Source: JAAURB01 sp049649525
GTDB lineage: Bacteria > Cyanobacteriota > Cyanobacteriia > Cyanobacteriales > Microcoleaceae
DNA length: 64,000 nt
Direction of reading: 5' to 3'
Assembly (NCBI GenBank): GCA_049649525.1
Contig: JBARZE010000050.1
Coordinates: 372,001 to 436,000, forward strand
In this document: one piece after another, positions 9,190 through 19,198 of the stretch
Numbering within the stretch: position 1 is the first letter of the stretch
How the letters are laid out: the number at the start of each line of letters is the position of its first letter
Position numbers and translations under genes: made by a program
Notes under the pieces: generated by a model
Told to the model about the DNA's origin: nothing
What the model saw: only the letters and a program-made list of their open reading frames with translations
Databases searched by the model: none

Positions 9190-9447
9190 TCAAGTTGAAC
9201 CGTCTTTTGTGAGGACAAATCGATGAGCAACTGTTTCCGGCTGGATAGCAGATAGGATAACATGACTTGAATCAGTAATAATCACCGCGCGAGTTCGTCG
9301 TCCATAAGTTGCATCAACTAACTGCCCTCGTTCTCTTGCATCTCCAATGATCCGTTTAATCGGTGCTGATTCTGGACTCACAATTGCAATGACTCGGTTG
9401 GCACACACAATATTACCAAAACCGATGTTGATGAGTTGAATATCCAT
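9190..9447 (-). CDS. remA: RemA-like DNA-binding regulator (DUF370)
   Basis: About 85 residues from MDIQLINIGFGNIV, which is the conserved family start; an upstream in-frame Met at 9456 would add three residues (MRY). RIIGDARERGQLVDATYG and the TRAVIITDSSHVILSA block are typical of DUF370/RemA. In Bacillus RemA is a matrix-gene activator that forms DNA-wrapping oligomers. The role in cyanobacteria is not established. It precedes gmk on the same strand. Confidence 0.88.
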   Translation of the reverse strand: MDIQLINIGFGNIVCANRVIAIVSPESAPIKRIIGDARERGQLVDATYGRRTRAVIITDSSHVILSAIQPETVAHRFVLTKDGST

Positions 9448-9456
9448 GTATCGCAA

Positions 9457-9891
9457 GCCAGGTAGAGGTCGAAAAGGTATGAAGCCCTTCTTAAACTTAA
9501 TGATAAAGAGATTGATTAGGACTTACAAGCTAAAATCGTGCAGAAATTTCTTAATTCAAATTAATTTCATCGTTTGACATAAATTCTGGGCAATTTTATA
9601 TCTACACTGAATCTTCTGCGGCTATATAACTTTTGTGTTATTGAGGGGGATAATCCTTCACGGAATCTTTAATTCTACCTCAGTACTTCCTCAAGATTTT
9701 GTAAAATATGCTACTTGTTATAGGCAAATTCTGAAAATTTTGTTGAACTAGTAAATGAAGCTGCTGTAATTGAACGATTAATTATATTCCTTGATATTCG
9801 GTAACAACAGCTTTTTCTGAAAAACATATCAGAAGTAAGCCTCTATTTTGTCACCGTAAAAATACTGACTTTGCATAATAAACAAGTAACC
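9457..9891. other. Intergenic region upstream of the PEP-CTERM gene
   Basis: About 435 bp between divergent genes. It must carry the promoters of the remA-gmk unit and of the PEP-CTERM gene. I see no ORF, RNA or clear repeat in it. Confidence 0.4.
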
Positions 9892-10662
9892 ATGAATACA
9901 CTAAAAATTTTACAATCTACTGTCCTGACAACTTTAGGATGTTTAAGTTTATCCACTGCCGCCAATGCCTTTACCTTAGGGGGTCACATGACTTCCGATG
10001 GATATCGCAGCGATGGCACAGCTTGGGAAGCCGATCATGGCTATAACGCCCTCTTCCCAGACGGAGACTCTGCTAATGACACTGCTTTTGTGGCAGAAAG
10101 CCGATATGGCGATGTCGGAGGGGCAGCCCAATACGAATTTAAGATTTTTGACCATCAAACAGGTGGTGGCTTGGATGAAGCTAATTTTAACTGGGGTAAT
10201 GGTGCATCCTACGACTTCTCCCTGGAATACACAGACTTAGGCTGGACTTATAACCTATTTGAAAACGGTACAGAAAACCTCCTGAGTTCGGTCACAGAAG
10301 CCTTCACAGCACCTTTTTCTGATATCTTCATCCGTACCCGTGCCAACAACGGTACAAGCGCTGTCGTCGATAACCTGTTTCTCGATGGAGTCGCAGTCGG
10401 CGATCGCTCAGCAGTAGAAAATGTATCGGGCGATTTTGGAGTAGACTATCTCCGCATTAGCGATGTTTCTGAACCCTTTAAGCTGACTGGAACATCTACC
10501 ATGAGCTGGACAGAAGGCTCTAACCCAACTAAATCTAGACTAGCATATCAAATCAAGGTGGTTAATCTAGACGAGACTCAACCTGTACCCGAACCTACTA
10601 TTTTAATCGGTTTAGGGATTAGCTTGTTAGGACTGACTCGTTTGCGTCGAAGTCATTTCTAA
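9892..10662 (+). CDS. PEP-CTERM exported protein (choice-of-anchor W-like)
   Basis: About 256 residues from the ATG at 9892; the longer ORF uses a TTG at 9871 and is less likely. Signal peptide at residues 1-26 (cleavage near ANA). The body is acidic and rich in Gly, Asn and aromatic residues, with a NFNWGNGASYDFSLEYTD block reminiscent of the choice-of-anchor W domain. The C-terminus is a clear PEP-CTERM sorting signal: VPEP, a hydrophobic helix, then RLRRS. It would be exported and processed by an exosortase; no exosortase gene is in the window. Confidence 0.8.
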   Translation: MNTLKILQSTVLTTLGCLSLSTAANAFTLGGHMTSDGYRSDGTAWEADHGYNALFPDGDSANDTAFVAESRYGDVGGAAQYEFKIFDHQTGGGLDEANFNWGNGASYDFSLEYTDLGWTYNLFENGTENLLSSVTEAFTAPFSDIFIRTRANNGTSAVVDNLFLDGVAVGDRSAVENVSGDFGVDYLRISDVSEPFKLTGTSTMSWTEGSNPTKSRLAYQIKVVNLDETQPVPEPTILIGLGISLLGLTRLRRSHF

Positions 10663-10698
10663 AATAGCGCTATTGTCAACAGTCAGATTGTTAACTCA

Positions 10699-10729
10699 TC
10701 CGGTTTGGAAGTCCAAGCCGGGTTTTTTT
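10699..10729 (+). terminator. Rho-independent terminator of the PEP-CTERM gene
   Basis: Stem ccggtttgga/tccaagccgg with one G-U pair and a very short loop, followed directly by seven T residues. Confidence 0.85.
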
Positions 10730-11167
10730 GTACCTCAGCAGTCGCACGATTAAGTTATATGATATTATCCTGATAACTTTACTTAATTTTGAATAGCAAT
10801 CAATTTATTCACAGTTTTTCTGCATTCTAGTGTTAGATCAAGTCGGTGCTGCCATCATGTATTGTCAAATTATCACATTTTTGTTGTGACCCTCGGTAAC
10901 TTTACTGATATTTATCATGCCGCATCAGAACAATACATTTTCAGTATAACTGCTCTTGGATATAAAATAGATCATAACTTACTCTAGTAGCAGGGAGATT
11001 AAAATCTTAGCTTTCGTGGGTGGCAACTCACGACCCAAAATGAATAAAAATATTGAAAATTCATTTAAATATTATGTTATATTCCTTCTTTATCCTATTT
11101 TTATCAGCCATCGATGAAACTAAAAAATTAAATTGTAAGTCTAAAAGATAATAAAGAATTAAGCAAT
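10730..11167. other. Intergenic region upstream of the two-component gene
   Basis: About 440 bp of AT-rich DNA with no ORF, RNA or repeat that I can support. Confidence 0.4.
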
Positions 11168-12493
11168 ATGATGATCGCTCAGCCAACTTTCCAAAGTATC
11201 CAGCACGATCCCGAAAATACAATCTTAGTGATTGATGATAATCCCACTAACTTAAGAATCGCTGTGAATTCTTTAGAGCAACAAGGATTTAATGTTTTGA
11301 TTGCTCGAGATGGTGCAAGTGGTATTAAACGAGCAAAATATGCTCATCCCTATCTAATTTTACTCGATGTATTAATGCCTGGAATCAATGGTTTTGAAAC
11401 TTGCCTTCAATTAAAATCAACACCCGAAACCCAGAATATTCCAGTCATTTTTATGACCGCTCTTGCTAATCCAGAAGATAAAATAAAAGGATTTGAAGTA
11501 GGTGCAGTTGATTATATTACAAAACCGATTCAAGTAGACGAATTGATTGCGCGAGTTAATTTACATTTAAATTTATATTTATTTAATCAACAATTAGAGC
11601 AAAGAGTTGAGGAAAGAACTGTTGAATTGAGTCAAGCATTAGAAGAGCTACAACAGTCTCAGTTTCAGTTAGTGCAGAGTGAGAAAATGTCAGCTTTAGG
11701 TCAACTGATGGCAGGAATTAATCATGAGATTAATAATCCGGCTGGATTTGTTTCGGGCAATTTAACTCATGTTAAAGAATACTTGCAAGATATAACAGAA
11801 CACTTGCAGCTTTATCAAAAATATTTTCCTAATCCGGGGGAAGAAATCAAACAAAATGCTGAAGAAATAGAATTAGATTATTTATTAAAAGATTTACCTG
11901 AAATACTATCCTCTATGCAAATAGGTATGAATCGAATTCGAGAAATTAGTAGTTCTATGCGAATCTTTTCTCGTGCAGATACAGATAAAAAAGTATCTTT
12001 CGATTTACATGAAGGCATTAATAGCACTTTACTGATTTTAAAACATAGACTCAAAGCAAAAAATAGTCGTCCAGAAATTAAAGTGATTAAGCAATATGGA
12101 GATTTACCTCAAATAATAGGATTTCCTGGACAATTGAATCAAGTCTTTATGAATATTATTGCGAATGCTATTGATGTTTTTGATGAGATGAGTGAATCTA
12201 TGGCATCAACAGATATGAATCAATATAACTATCAAATTAATATTAAAACTCATTCTAATGTAGATAGAAAACAGGTAGTTATCAAAATAGAAGATAATGG
12301 TCAAGGAATACCAGAAAATGTAAAATCTAAGATATTTGATAACTTATTTACAACTAAACCCGTTGGTAAAGGAACAGGTTTGGGGCTTTCTCTTTCCCGG
12401 CAAATTATTGAAGAAAAACATGGTGGTAAAATTCAATGTGAATCACATTTTGGCATAGGAACACAGTTCATTATTGTTCTGCCTATTAGTTAA
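11168..12493 (+). CDS. Response regulator-histidine kinase hybrid (REC-HisKA-HATPase)
   Basis: 441 residues. An N-terminal receiver domain (about 18-135; acidic pair in VIDDNP, phospho-acceptor Asp in LLDVLMPG, Lys in YITKPI) is followed by a coiled coil (about 140-170) and a kinase core: H-box ALGQLMAGINHEINNPA, N-box NQVFMNIIANAIDVF, G1 IEDNGQGIP, G2 GKGTGLGLSLS. Soluble, with no membrane helix. The receiver-first layout is common in cyanobacterial signalling. Cognate partners are unknown. Confidence 0.9.
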   Translation: MMIAQPTFQSIQHDPENTILVIDDNPTNLRIAVNSLEQQGFNVLIARDGASGIKRAKYAHPYLILLDVLMPGINGFETCLQLKSTPETQNIPVIFMTALANPEDKIKGFEVGAVDYITKPIQVDELIARVNLHLNLYLFNQQLEQRVEERTVELSQALEELQQSQFQLVQSEKMSALGQLMAGINHEINNPAGFVSGNLTHVKEYLQDITEHLQLYQKYFPNPGEEIKQNAEEIELDYLLKDLPEILSSMQIGMNRIREISSSMRIFSRADTDKKVSFDLHEGINSTLLILKHRLKAKNSRPEIKVIKQYGDLPQIIGFPGQLNQVFMNIIANAIDVFDEMSESMASTDMNQYNYQINIKTHSNVDRKQVVIKIEDNGQGIPENVKSKIFDNLFTTKPVGKGTGLGLSLSRQIIEEKHGGKIQCESHFGIGTQFIIVLPIS

Positions 12494-12699
12494 TTAATGG
12501 CTGACTCAAAAAAAAATCTATGATCAAAATAATAAGTTCTTTTAATCTAACTGAATCATCTTAAATTTTAACATAAAATAATTCTATTCCAATTAATAGT
12601 AATTATATGAAATTACAAGAACTATTTATTCGGATTTTTCCTCTATAAAAAACTACAATATAAATTCAATAATACAGATTACAGCCTAATAGAGTATAA

Positions 12700-13137
12700 G
12701 ATTTACTGAAAGAGGAAATGAGCCGTAAATGGAGGTCTATTTAAATGAACTGTATTATGCCGAGTTTTCTCGAAAGTATTATCGGTATTATTAAAATGCG
12801 TACTATTGAAAAAGATATTCTATTTATATATTAGAATAAAAATTTAAAAATCGAAATAAAAGTTAATCAGAAGCGATTAGGACAAGTCTTATCAAGTTGA
12901 CTTGAAAATGCGATAAAATTTACAGATTATGGTGAAGTAAAGTCCAAAGTTTACATAAGTAATATTAACTATAGTCAGGCTAAAATTAATATTGAAATCA
13001 TCGATCCAGCTGTAGACATACCTCCTGAATCAATGACACATATTTATCAATCTTCTGAACAAGTGAAAGATGGGAAACGTCGTGAGGAAGAAACAGGATT
13101 AGGATTGACAATTCTTAGATAACTGCTAGATTTTAAA
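12700..13137 (+). pseudogene. Decayed histidine kinase fragment, paralogue of the next gene
   Basis: Not an open frame. The DNA matches the ATPase part of the intact kinase downstream (about 14525-14950) almost codon for codon, e.g. ttaaaatgcgtactattgaa at 12791-12810 and again in that gene, then the F-box/G2-like block around ggattaggattga. In the frame of the parent it has stop codons at 12832-12834 (TAG), 12898-12900 (TGA) and 13120-13122 (TAA). It keeps N-box and G-box remnants but no H-box. It is best read as the remains of a tandem duplicate deleted on its 5' side. Confidence 0.85.
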
Positions 13138-13158
13138 TTAAAGGATTTATTTTTTATC

Positions 13159-15924
13159 ATGCTCTCTCGTTCTATAGTTATGGGTTTAACGGTCATTCTG
13201 ACCATGATAGGGGGTGATATATTAATAAATTTATCACCGACTCAGGCTGAAGTTATTAGTCAAGACAAGCCGATCAATTCTCAATCTGAACCCATCAAAG
13301 TGGGCGTAATGTCTATTCGGGGAATTGAAATAACACAAGAAAAATGGCAACCCACTCTTGATTATTTAAGTGAAACAATTGCGGATCATACTTTTGAGCT
13401 TGTGCCATTAGAATTTAACACGATGGAAGAGATGATTGCCAATCAACAAGTTGATTTTGTCTTGCCCAATCCAGGAATGTATGTAGAATTAGAATGGGTT
13501 TATGGTGCTAGGCGAATTGCCACCTTAAAAAACTTACGTTTAGGTCAACCTTATACTCAATTTGGTGCCGTTATTTTTCGGCGTTCAGATCGCGATGATA
13601 TTCAAGACTTAAAAGACTTAAAAAATAAAACCTTCATGGCAGTGAATGAGATTGCTTTTGGAGGCTGGCAAATGGCTTGGGAAACCTTAAAAGAAGCAGG
13701 AGTTGATCCTTATCGCCAGTTGAAAGACCTACAATTTGGTGGGAGTCATGATGCGGTGGTTTATGCCGTACAAGATGGTGTAGTTGATGCGGGAACGGTT
13801 CGGACTGATACCTTAGAACGGATGGCATTAGAAGGTAAAATAGACTTCGATGATTTTGTCATTTTGAATCAGAAAAATCAGCCGCAATTTCCCTTTGTAT
13901 TAAGCACAAAACTCTATCCTGAATGGCCTTTTGCCGTGATGCCACACACCCCTGTAACCCTCGCTGAAGATGTGGCAATTGCACTGATCGAAATGCCGCC
14001 CGATCATCCCGCAGCGAGTGCAGGTCGTTATCAAGGTTGGACTATTCCAGCTAATTATCAATCCATTCATGAAACCTTACGAAATCTGCGAGTTCGTCCT
14101 TATGAAAACTGGGGAAAAATTTCTCTCAGACAAGCTTTATATCAATATCGTTATTGGCTAATTTTTGTCGGAATTTCTATCATTGGACTCAGTTATGGAT
14201 TGTTATATTTAGCAGAGCGAAAACGAAATGAAGCTGAACTACGAAGTGTTAATGAAGATTTAGAAAATCGGGTAAAAACACGAACTATTGAACTAGAAAC
14301 AGCTAAGCAAAAAGCAGAAGTTGCCAACTTTGCCAAAAGTGAATTTATTTCTAATATGAGTCATGAATTGAGAACGCCTTTAAATGGAATTTTAGGCTAT
14401 GCTCAGATTCTCAAGCGATGCCAGAATTTAACTCCCTCTCAAACACAAGGATTAGATACGATTCAAAACAGTGGTCAACATCTATTAACCTTAATTAATG
14501 ATATTTTAGATTTATCAAAAATAGAGGCTCGTAAGATGGAACTCTATTTAGATGAACTGCATTTTCCGACTTTTATTGAAGGTGTTGTCGGTATTATTAA
14601 AATGCGTACTATTGAAAAAGATATTTTATTTAAATATGAACAGAGTCAGGATTTACCAATTGGAATAAAAGCTGATGAAAAACGATTACGGCAAGTTTTA
14701 TTAAATTTATTGGGGAATGGGATAAAATTTACCGATTCTGGTGAAGTAAAGCTTAGAATTAATAAAACTGATATTGACTCTAGTCAGACTAAAATTTGTT
14801 TTGAAATTATCGATACAGGCGTAGGAATGACTCCTGAACAAATGACACATATTTTTCAACCATTTGAACAAGTAGGAGATGTGAAACGCCGTACAGAAGG
14901 AACTGGATTAGGATTGAGCATTACCAGACAACTGGTAGATTTGATGGGAGGTGAACTCAAAGTGAGTAGTACAATTAATAAAGGATCAATATTTAGCTTT
15001 GAAAGTGTTTTTACTGTACTACTAAAAGCGCCAAACACTCCAATTGAAACTACCGCTACCATGGTGGCCTATCAAGGTGAAAGAAAAACAATTTTAGTCG
15101 TAGATGATAAACTAGAAAATCGTCTCGTTTTACAAAATCTGCTTGAATCTTTAGGGTTTAATATTATTCTGGGTGAAGAGGGTCAGCAAGCAGTTGAATT
15201 AGCTCAGAATATCAAGCCGGATTTGATTTTAACTGATTTAGTAATGCCCGTTAAAACAGGGTTTGAAGCAGCCAAAGAAATCCGGCAAATTCCAGCACTT
15301 GAACACATTCCGATTATTGCTGTTTCAGCTAGTGTTATGCAGACGGATTTCGAGCAAAGTCGGATAGCTGGTTGTGATGACTTTTTACCGAAACCAGTAG
15401 ATGAGAATAAATTATTTAATATCTTAGAAAAATACTTACAATTAGAATGGATTTATGAAAATTCTAGTCCTTTAAATCTAGTTGATTCAGAAGAGACTAT
15501 GATAAAGAGTCCGCCTCAAGAAAAACTGATTCAACTGTCGAATTTATTAAACCAGGGAAATCTCTGTCAAGTTCAACAACAAATAAAACAACTAAAATCC
15601 AATTCTCCTCAATACACTCAGTTTACTGAAAAAATTGAGAAACTAGCTGATGATTTTGAGATCGAAAAATTACAAATCTTCTTAGAAAAATATCAGAGAA
15701 AAGATGATCAAATGATTCAATCTATAGTCATTCCGCCGATTGAGGAGATGGAAGTTTTATATAACTTTGCCATGCTGGGGAATATGCGAAAAATTCAAGA
15801 ACGAGCTATTTATTTAGAAGAATTGGATCAAAAATATCGCCCATTTGCTCAACAACTGAAAACCCTAGCCCAAGAATTTAAAGATAGCGAAATTGTGTCA
15901 TGGATTGAAAGAGCTATTTTATAA
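13159..15924 (+). CDS. Hybrid sensor kinase with PhnD-like periplasmic sensor domain
   Basis: 921 residues. A signal sequence (1-30) is followed by a phosphonate/phosphate-type periplasmic binding domain (about 45-300; IKVGVMSIRGIE start), one membrane helix (about 332-350), a coiled coil, and a kinase core with H-box FISNMSHELRTPLNGILGY, N-box LRQVLLNLLGNGIKF and G2 GTGLGLSITRQ. A receiver domain (about 645-760; LVVDDKLEN, phospho-Asp in LILTDLVMP, Lys in FLPKPV) and a helical tail of about 160 residues without a clear HPt histidine complete it. It probably senses a small anion or related ligand, but the ligand is unknown. The pseudogene fragment directly upstream derives from its ATPase domain. 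Confidence 0.9.
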   Translation: MLSRSIVMGLTVILTMIGGDILINLSPTQAEVISQDKPINSQSEPIKVGVMSIRGIEITQEKWQPTLDYLSETIADHTFELVPLEFNTMEEMIANQQVDFVLPNPGMYVELEWVYGARRIATLKNLRLGQPYTQFGAVIFRRSDRDDIQDLKDLKNKTFMAVNEIAFGGWQMAWETLKEAGVDPYRQLKDLQFGGSHDAVVYAVQDGVVDAGTVRTDTLERMALEGKIDFDDFVILNQKNQPQFPFVLSTKLYPEWPFAVMPHTPVTLAEDVAIALIEMPPDHPAASAGRYQGWTIPANYQSIHETLRNLRVRPYENWGKISLRQALYQYRYWLIFVGISIIGLSYGLLYLAERKRNEAELRSVNEDLENRVKTRTIELETAKQKAEVANFAKSEFISNMSHELRTPLNGILGYAQILKRCQNLTPSQTQGLDTIQNSGQHLLTLINDILDLSKIEARKMELYLDELHFPTFIEGVVGIIKMRTIEKDILFKYEQSQDLPIGIKADEKRLRQVLLNLLGNGIKFTDSGEVKLRINKTDIDSSQTKICFEIIDTGVGMTPEQMTHIFQPFEQVGDVKRRTEGTGLGLSITRQLVDLMGGELKVSSTINKGSIFSFESVFTVLLKAPNTPIETTATMVAYQGERKTILVVDDKLENRLVLQNLLESLGFNIILGEEGQQAVELAQNIKPDLILTDLVMPVKTGFEAAKEIRQIPALEHIPIIAVSASVMQTDFEQSRIAGCDDFLPKPVDENKLFNILEKYLQLEWIYENSSPLNLVDSEETMIKSPPQEKLIQLSNLLNQGNLCQVQQQIKQLKSNSPQYTQFTEKIEKLADDFEIEKLQIFLEKYQRKDDQMIQSIVIPPIEEMEVLYNFAMLGNMRKIQERAIYLEELDQKYRPFAQQLKTLAQEFKDSEIVSWIERAIL

Positions 15925-16059
15925 TAGATTTAAACAGTATGAAAAGTTCCACTGATGTCCCTCAAATCTCTGAATCATCAGGAATTTTGAGATAGGGTCT
16001 TGCTAACTTTTACACTAATTGATGGATAATAATAAATTGTCCAATTACACAGACTCGCG

Positions 16060-17076
16060 ATGAATATAACATCTATCACTGCTTCAACACAGCGTCCTAT
16101 TGGTGTGGGCGTGTTGGGCTTCGGTGGACTCGGACAGGCTGCCATTCGAGTGTTAGCCCCCAAACAACAAATGCACCTGCTGGCAGCGGCTGACAAAAAA
16201 GGATACGCCTACTCTGCCACAGGACTCAACCCAGATGAGTGTATCAGTATCTATCAAACTCAAGGTTCATTGGGATATCTCGAACCTTACGGAACCCTCA
16301 GTAATAACAGCATTACCGAGTTAATTGAACAAGCAGAGGCCGTCGATGGTTATTTCCTGGCTTTACCCAACTTACCCAATACCTTTATGGCATCGGTTGC
16401 GAAACAGTTTATTCAGTCCGGTTGGCGGGGTGTATTAGTTGATGCCATCAAGCGCACCAGTGCAGTTGAACAACTTTTAGAATTAAAATCTGACTTACAA
16501 GCTGCAGGCATTACTTATCTTACAGGTTGCGGTGCGACTCCAGGACTGCTGACTGCTGCTGCTGCTATTGCCGCTCAGAGTTATGCAGAAATTCATCGCG
16601 TTAAAATCACCTTCGGGGTGGGTATTGCTAATTGGGAAGCGTATCGGGCAACTATTCGCGAAGATATTGGTCATTTACCCGGTTACACCATTGAACAAGC
16701 CAGAGCGATGAGCGATGAAGAAGTTGCCACTTTACTCGATCAAACTAACGGTATTTTAACTTTAGAGAATATGGAACACGCCGATGATATTATGTTGGAA
16801 TTGGCGGAAATTTGCGATCGCGACCGTGTTACTGTTGGGGGAGTGGTTGATACTCGCAACCCGAAAAAACCCCTTAGTACAAATGTTCAAATTACAGGAC
16901 GAACGTTTGAAGGTAAAATCTCAACTCATACCTTTACTTTAGGCGATCAAACCAGTATGGCAGCAAATGTTTGTGGTCCTGCATTTGGCTATTTGAAAGC
17001 GGGCGTAGCATTGCATCAGCAGGGAATTTATGGTTTATTAACCGCTGCTGAAGTGATGCCTAAGTTTGTGCGCTAA
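16060..17076 (+). CDS. bioU: BioU-like protein, (S)-8-amino-7-oxononanoate synthase (biotin)
   Basis: 338 residues. A Rossmann nucleotide-binding start (GVGVLGFGGLGQAA) places it in the saccharopine-dehydrogenase-like fold. The VDAIKRTSAVEQ block contains Lys131. Allowing for the seven or so extra N-terminal residues, this corresponds to the Lys124 used up by the suicide enzyme BioU of Synechocystis (slr0355), as I remember it. BioU replaces BioA in cyanobacterial biotin synthesis. GCGATPGLLTAAAA and CGPAFGYLKAGV are further conserved blocks. Confidence that it belongs to this cyanobacterial family is high; the BioU function is likely. Confidence 0.68.
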   Translation: MNITSITASTQRPIGVGVLGFGGLGQAAIRVLAPKQQMHLLAAADKKGYAYSATGLNPDECISIYQTQGSLGYLEPYGTLSNNSITELIEQAEAVDGYFLALPNLPNTFMASVAKQFIQSGWRGVLVDAIKRTSAVEQLLELKSDLQAAGITYLTGCGATPGLLTAAAAIAAQSYAEIHRVKITFGVGIANWEAYRATIREDIGHLPGYTIEQARAMSDEEVATLLDQTNGILTLENMEHADDIMLELAEICDRDRVTVGGVVDTRNPKKPLSTNVQITGRTFEGKISTHTFTLGDQTSMAANVCGPAFGYLKAGVALHQQGIYGLLTAAEVMPKFVR

Positions 17077-17083
17077 GTACTCT

Positions 17084-17128
17084 GTAGAGGCGTTACATTA
17101 GTAGAAACGTTACATGTAACATCTCTAC
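17084..17128. repeat. Interspersed palindromic repeat
   Basis: An imperfect inverted repeat (gtagag ... acgttacatgtaac ... ctctac) just after the BioU-like gene. It belongs with the palindromes at 261-278 and 50603-50618. It could also end transcription, but there is no T tract. Confidence 0.5.
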
Positions 17129-17237
17129 ATACACACACAAAAACACCAGAACTTTAGTTCTGATGCTGTCAGAAATTCCACATTTTTAGTTAATTCGTAT
17201 GAAACATCGAGTCATAATAATTAATTTTACATAAACA

Positions 17238-17624
17238 CTAGATTTCTAAAGCTTCAGCCATTTGATAATAGCCAGTGTCTTGTGCTTGAATGAGATGTTG
17301 TTCATACTCTAAAACTTTTAATAAGCTTGCTTCTAATTCGTATTTTAGAGCTTGATTCAGAATTTGAGCGGCTGTGACAAAATTACCTGCACGGCGATAA
17401 AGATCCGCGAGAAAAATTGTTTCTATTCCCGGCTGACTAATATTTAGAGTTTCGCTTAATATGCTTTGTTGAAAAAGTTGCGCTGCTTTCAACTGACTGA
17501 TTTTTTCTATGGCTAACCGTTCAGCAGTAGCAAGTTGACTGACTGTCCAATCTTCAATGACTGGTGTGTCAATATCCCTGATGAGGGAAGCCGGAGCGGG
17601 AGTTAAATTAGTTAATGTTGTCAC
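17238..17624 (-). CDS. Hypothetical protein, helical, TPR-like
   Basis: 128 residues; not recognised. After a short disordered N-terminus it is mostly amphipathic helix, with AAQLFQQSIL and TAAQILNQALKYELE resembling TPR-type helix pairs. No signal peptide or membrane segment. Transcribed alone. Confidence 0.55.
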   Translation of the reverse strand: MTTLTNLTPAPASLIRDIDTPVIEDWTVSQLATAERLAIEKISQLKAAQLFQQSILSETLNISQPGIETIFLADLYRRAGNFVTAAQILNQALKYELEASLLKVLEYEQHLIQAQDTGYYQMAEALEI

Positions 17625-17886
17625 TTTTTGATCTGACTGAAAACTACAATCTTATATTGCCGAAAACTGCAATCTTTACGGGTCTATTTATCATAATTAT
17701 TACTCTACCTAGTGTCTATAACTTATTAGTATCCCTCATGAAAAGAAAATCGTCGATAGGGATAAGTTCAGGACTTTTTGACACATTAAAAACCAGCCCT
17801 CACATACTATAGGCATAAAAAGAAAGAAAAGTTCAGGATTTACCCCATCTTATTCTCAATCTCGATCGCAGTGAATTACCCAATTC

Positions 17887-18096
17887 TTAGATCAGCCGTT
17901 GATCGATCCATCGTTTCCCTTTTTTCACGGCTTCGGAACGAGTCAAGGCACAGGGAACGGCAACCGCACAACCTTGTTGGGAATTAACCCAAACTGCATA
18001 AATGGCTTCACCTTTAAACCAATCTTGCTCTATTTCAACAAAAAATTCTCGGTAAGTAAATGACAAAATAATATGAGGATAGTGGGGATCAATCAT
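17887..18096 (-). CDS. Small hypothetical protein
   Basis: 69 residues, no recognised domain. Aromatic-rich beta-like first half (ILSFTYREFFVEIEQDW), ending in RSEAVKKGKRWIDQRLI, which looks like a helical cap. Codon use and a clean frame support it as a real gene; I think it is a conserved cyanobacterial small protein. Downstream of sodB on the same strand, but separated from it by a strong terminator. Confidence 0.55.
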   Translation of the reverse strand: MIDPHYPHIILSFTYREFFVEIEQDWFKGEAIYAVWVNSQQGCAVAVPCALTRSEAVKKGKRWIDQRLI

Positions 18097-18117
18097 TGCT
18101 ATTATTAATGAGAAAGC

Positions 18118-18166
18118 ATAAAAAAGGAGAAACTAGAGGCATCATTATTATCTCTGAAGCTTCTCC
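18118..18166 (-). terminator. Rho-independent terminator of sodB
   Basis: Read on the minus strand: GGAGAA, an inner AGAG/CTCT pairing, TTCTCC, then six T residues. It lies 26 bp after the sodB stop. Confidence 0.8.
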
Positions 18167-18191
18167 ATTTCAGTTAACAGTGAGATAAAAC

Positions 18192-18794
18192 TTAAGTAGC
18201 GGCTGCTAAATTATCAGCCACAAAATCCCAGTTCACTAAGTTGTTGAGAAAAGTCTCAATATACTGAGGACGTGCATTTTGATAATCGAGATAATAGGCG
18301 TGTTCCCAAACATCCATCGTTAACAAGGGAATTTGTCCACTGGTTAGGGGATTATCTGCATTTAGGGTTTTAGTCACTTTCAGCGTTCCATTATCCAGCA
18401 CTAACCAAGCCCAGCCACTGCCAAATTGGGTAGCCCCAGCCGTTTTAAACGCTTCAACAAATTTCTCAAAACTGCCAAAATCCGCCTTAATTTGATCTGC
18501 TAGAGCGCCGCTGGGGGTACCACCGCCACCGGGCTTCATGCAATTCCAATAAAAGCTATGATTCCACGCTTGGGCAGCATTATTGAAAATCCCTGTTTTT
18601 TCGGAATCTCCAGCAACTGTCTTAATCACTTCTTCAATCGGCATAGAATCTAATTCAGTGCCTTGAACTGCATCATTAAATTTTTTCACATAAGCAGCGT
18701 GGTGCTTATCATGGTGAAACTCTAGCGTACTTTTAGAAACATACGGATCTAAAGCACTATAGTCATAGGGTAAGGTCGGTAATTCGTAAGACAT
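18192..18794 (-). CDS. sodB: Superoxide dismutase [Fe]
   Basis: 200 residues, the standard FeSOD length. Metal ligands are visible in LEFHHDKHHAAYV, AAQAWNHSFYW and DVWEHAYYLDY. The Gln in AAQAWNH and the GGGG segment mark the Fe rather than the Mn type. Cytosolic dismutation of superoxide. AGGAAG ribosome binding site, and a strong terminator downstream. Monocistronic. Confidence 0.96.
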   Translation of the reverse strand: MSYELPTLPYDYSALDPYVSKSTLEFHHDKHHAAYVKKFNDAVQGTELDSMPIEEVIKTVAGDSEKTGIFNNAAQAWNHSFYWNCMKPGGGGTPSGALADQIKADFGSFEKFVEAFKTAGATQFGSGWAWLVLDNGTLKVTKTLNADNPLTSGQIPLLTMDVWEHAYYLDYQNARPQYIETFLNNLVNWDFVADNLAAAT

Positions 18795-19198
18795 CGTGTT
18801 CTTCCTCGGTTTGAAAGCAAAATTTGGCAGTAATTCCCCTGAAACTATATCGTAATTAATTGCCGAATGTAATCCACTTCCCCGGGAGGGGGATAGAAAC
18901 TTCTTTCAGCAATCATAGCTTTCATCTTTTGCTAATCAAGAATTAGAATTTCCTCAGACTCTCTTTCTTAATCGAGGTAGATTTTTGAGAAAAGCTAAAG
19001 ACAATAAATCCTCTGCAATGGCAACTCCAGTAGTATTCAAGATAGGGAAAACCTGAAAAAATACCCTCAATGGTTCAATACTGCCCGAGATGAATATTTT
19101 TGAATATAGAAAACTTCAAGTTTTGCACCGTAACCAATAATCTGTAACCTCTCCCCTATAATTTAAAGACAGTCTCAACTGCCAATGAGTAAAGTGTC
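18795..19198. other. Divergent intergenic region sodB/ftsY
   Basis: 404 bp carrying the promoters of both genes. I see no ORF or repeat that I can support. Confidence 0.4.

Noticed and set aside
12774..12834. Short kinase-like reading frame as a separate small gene
   Set aside because: It ends in stops where the paralogue continues, so it is part of a pseudogene.
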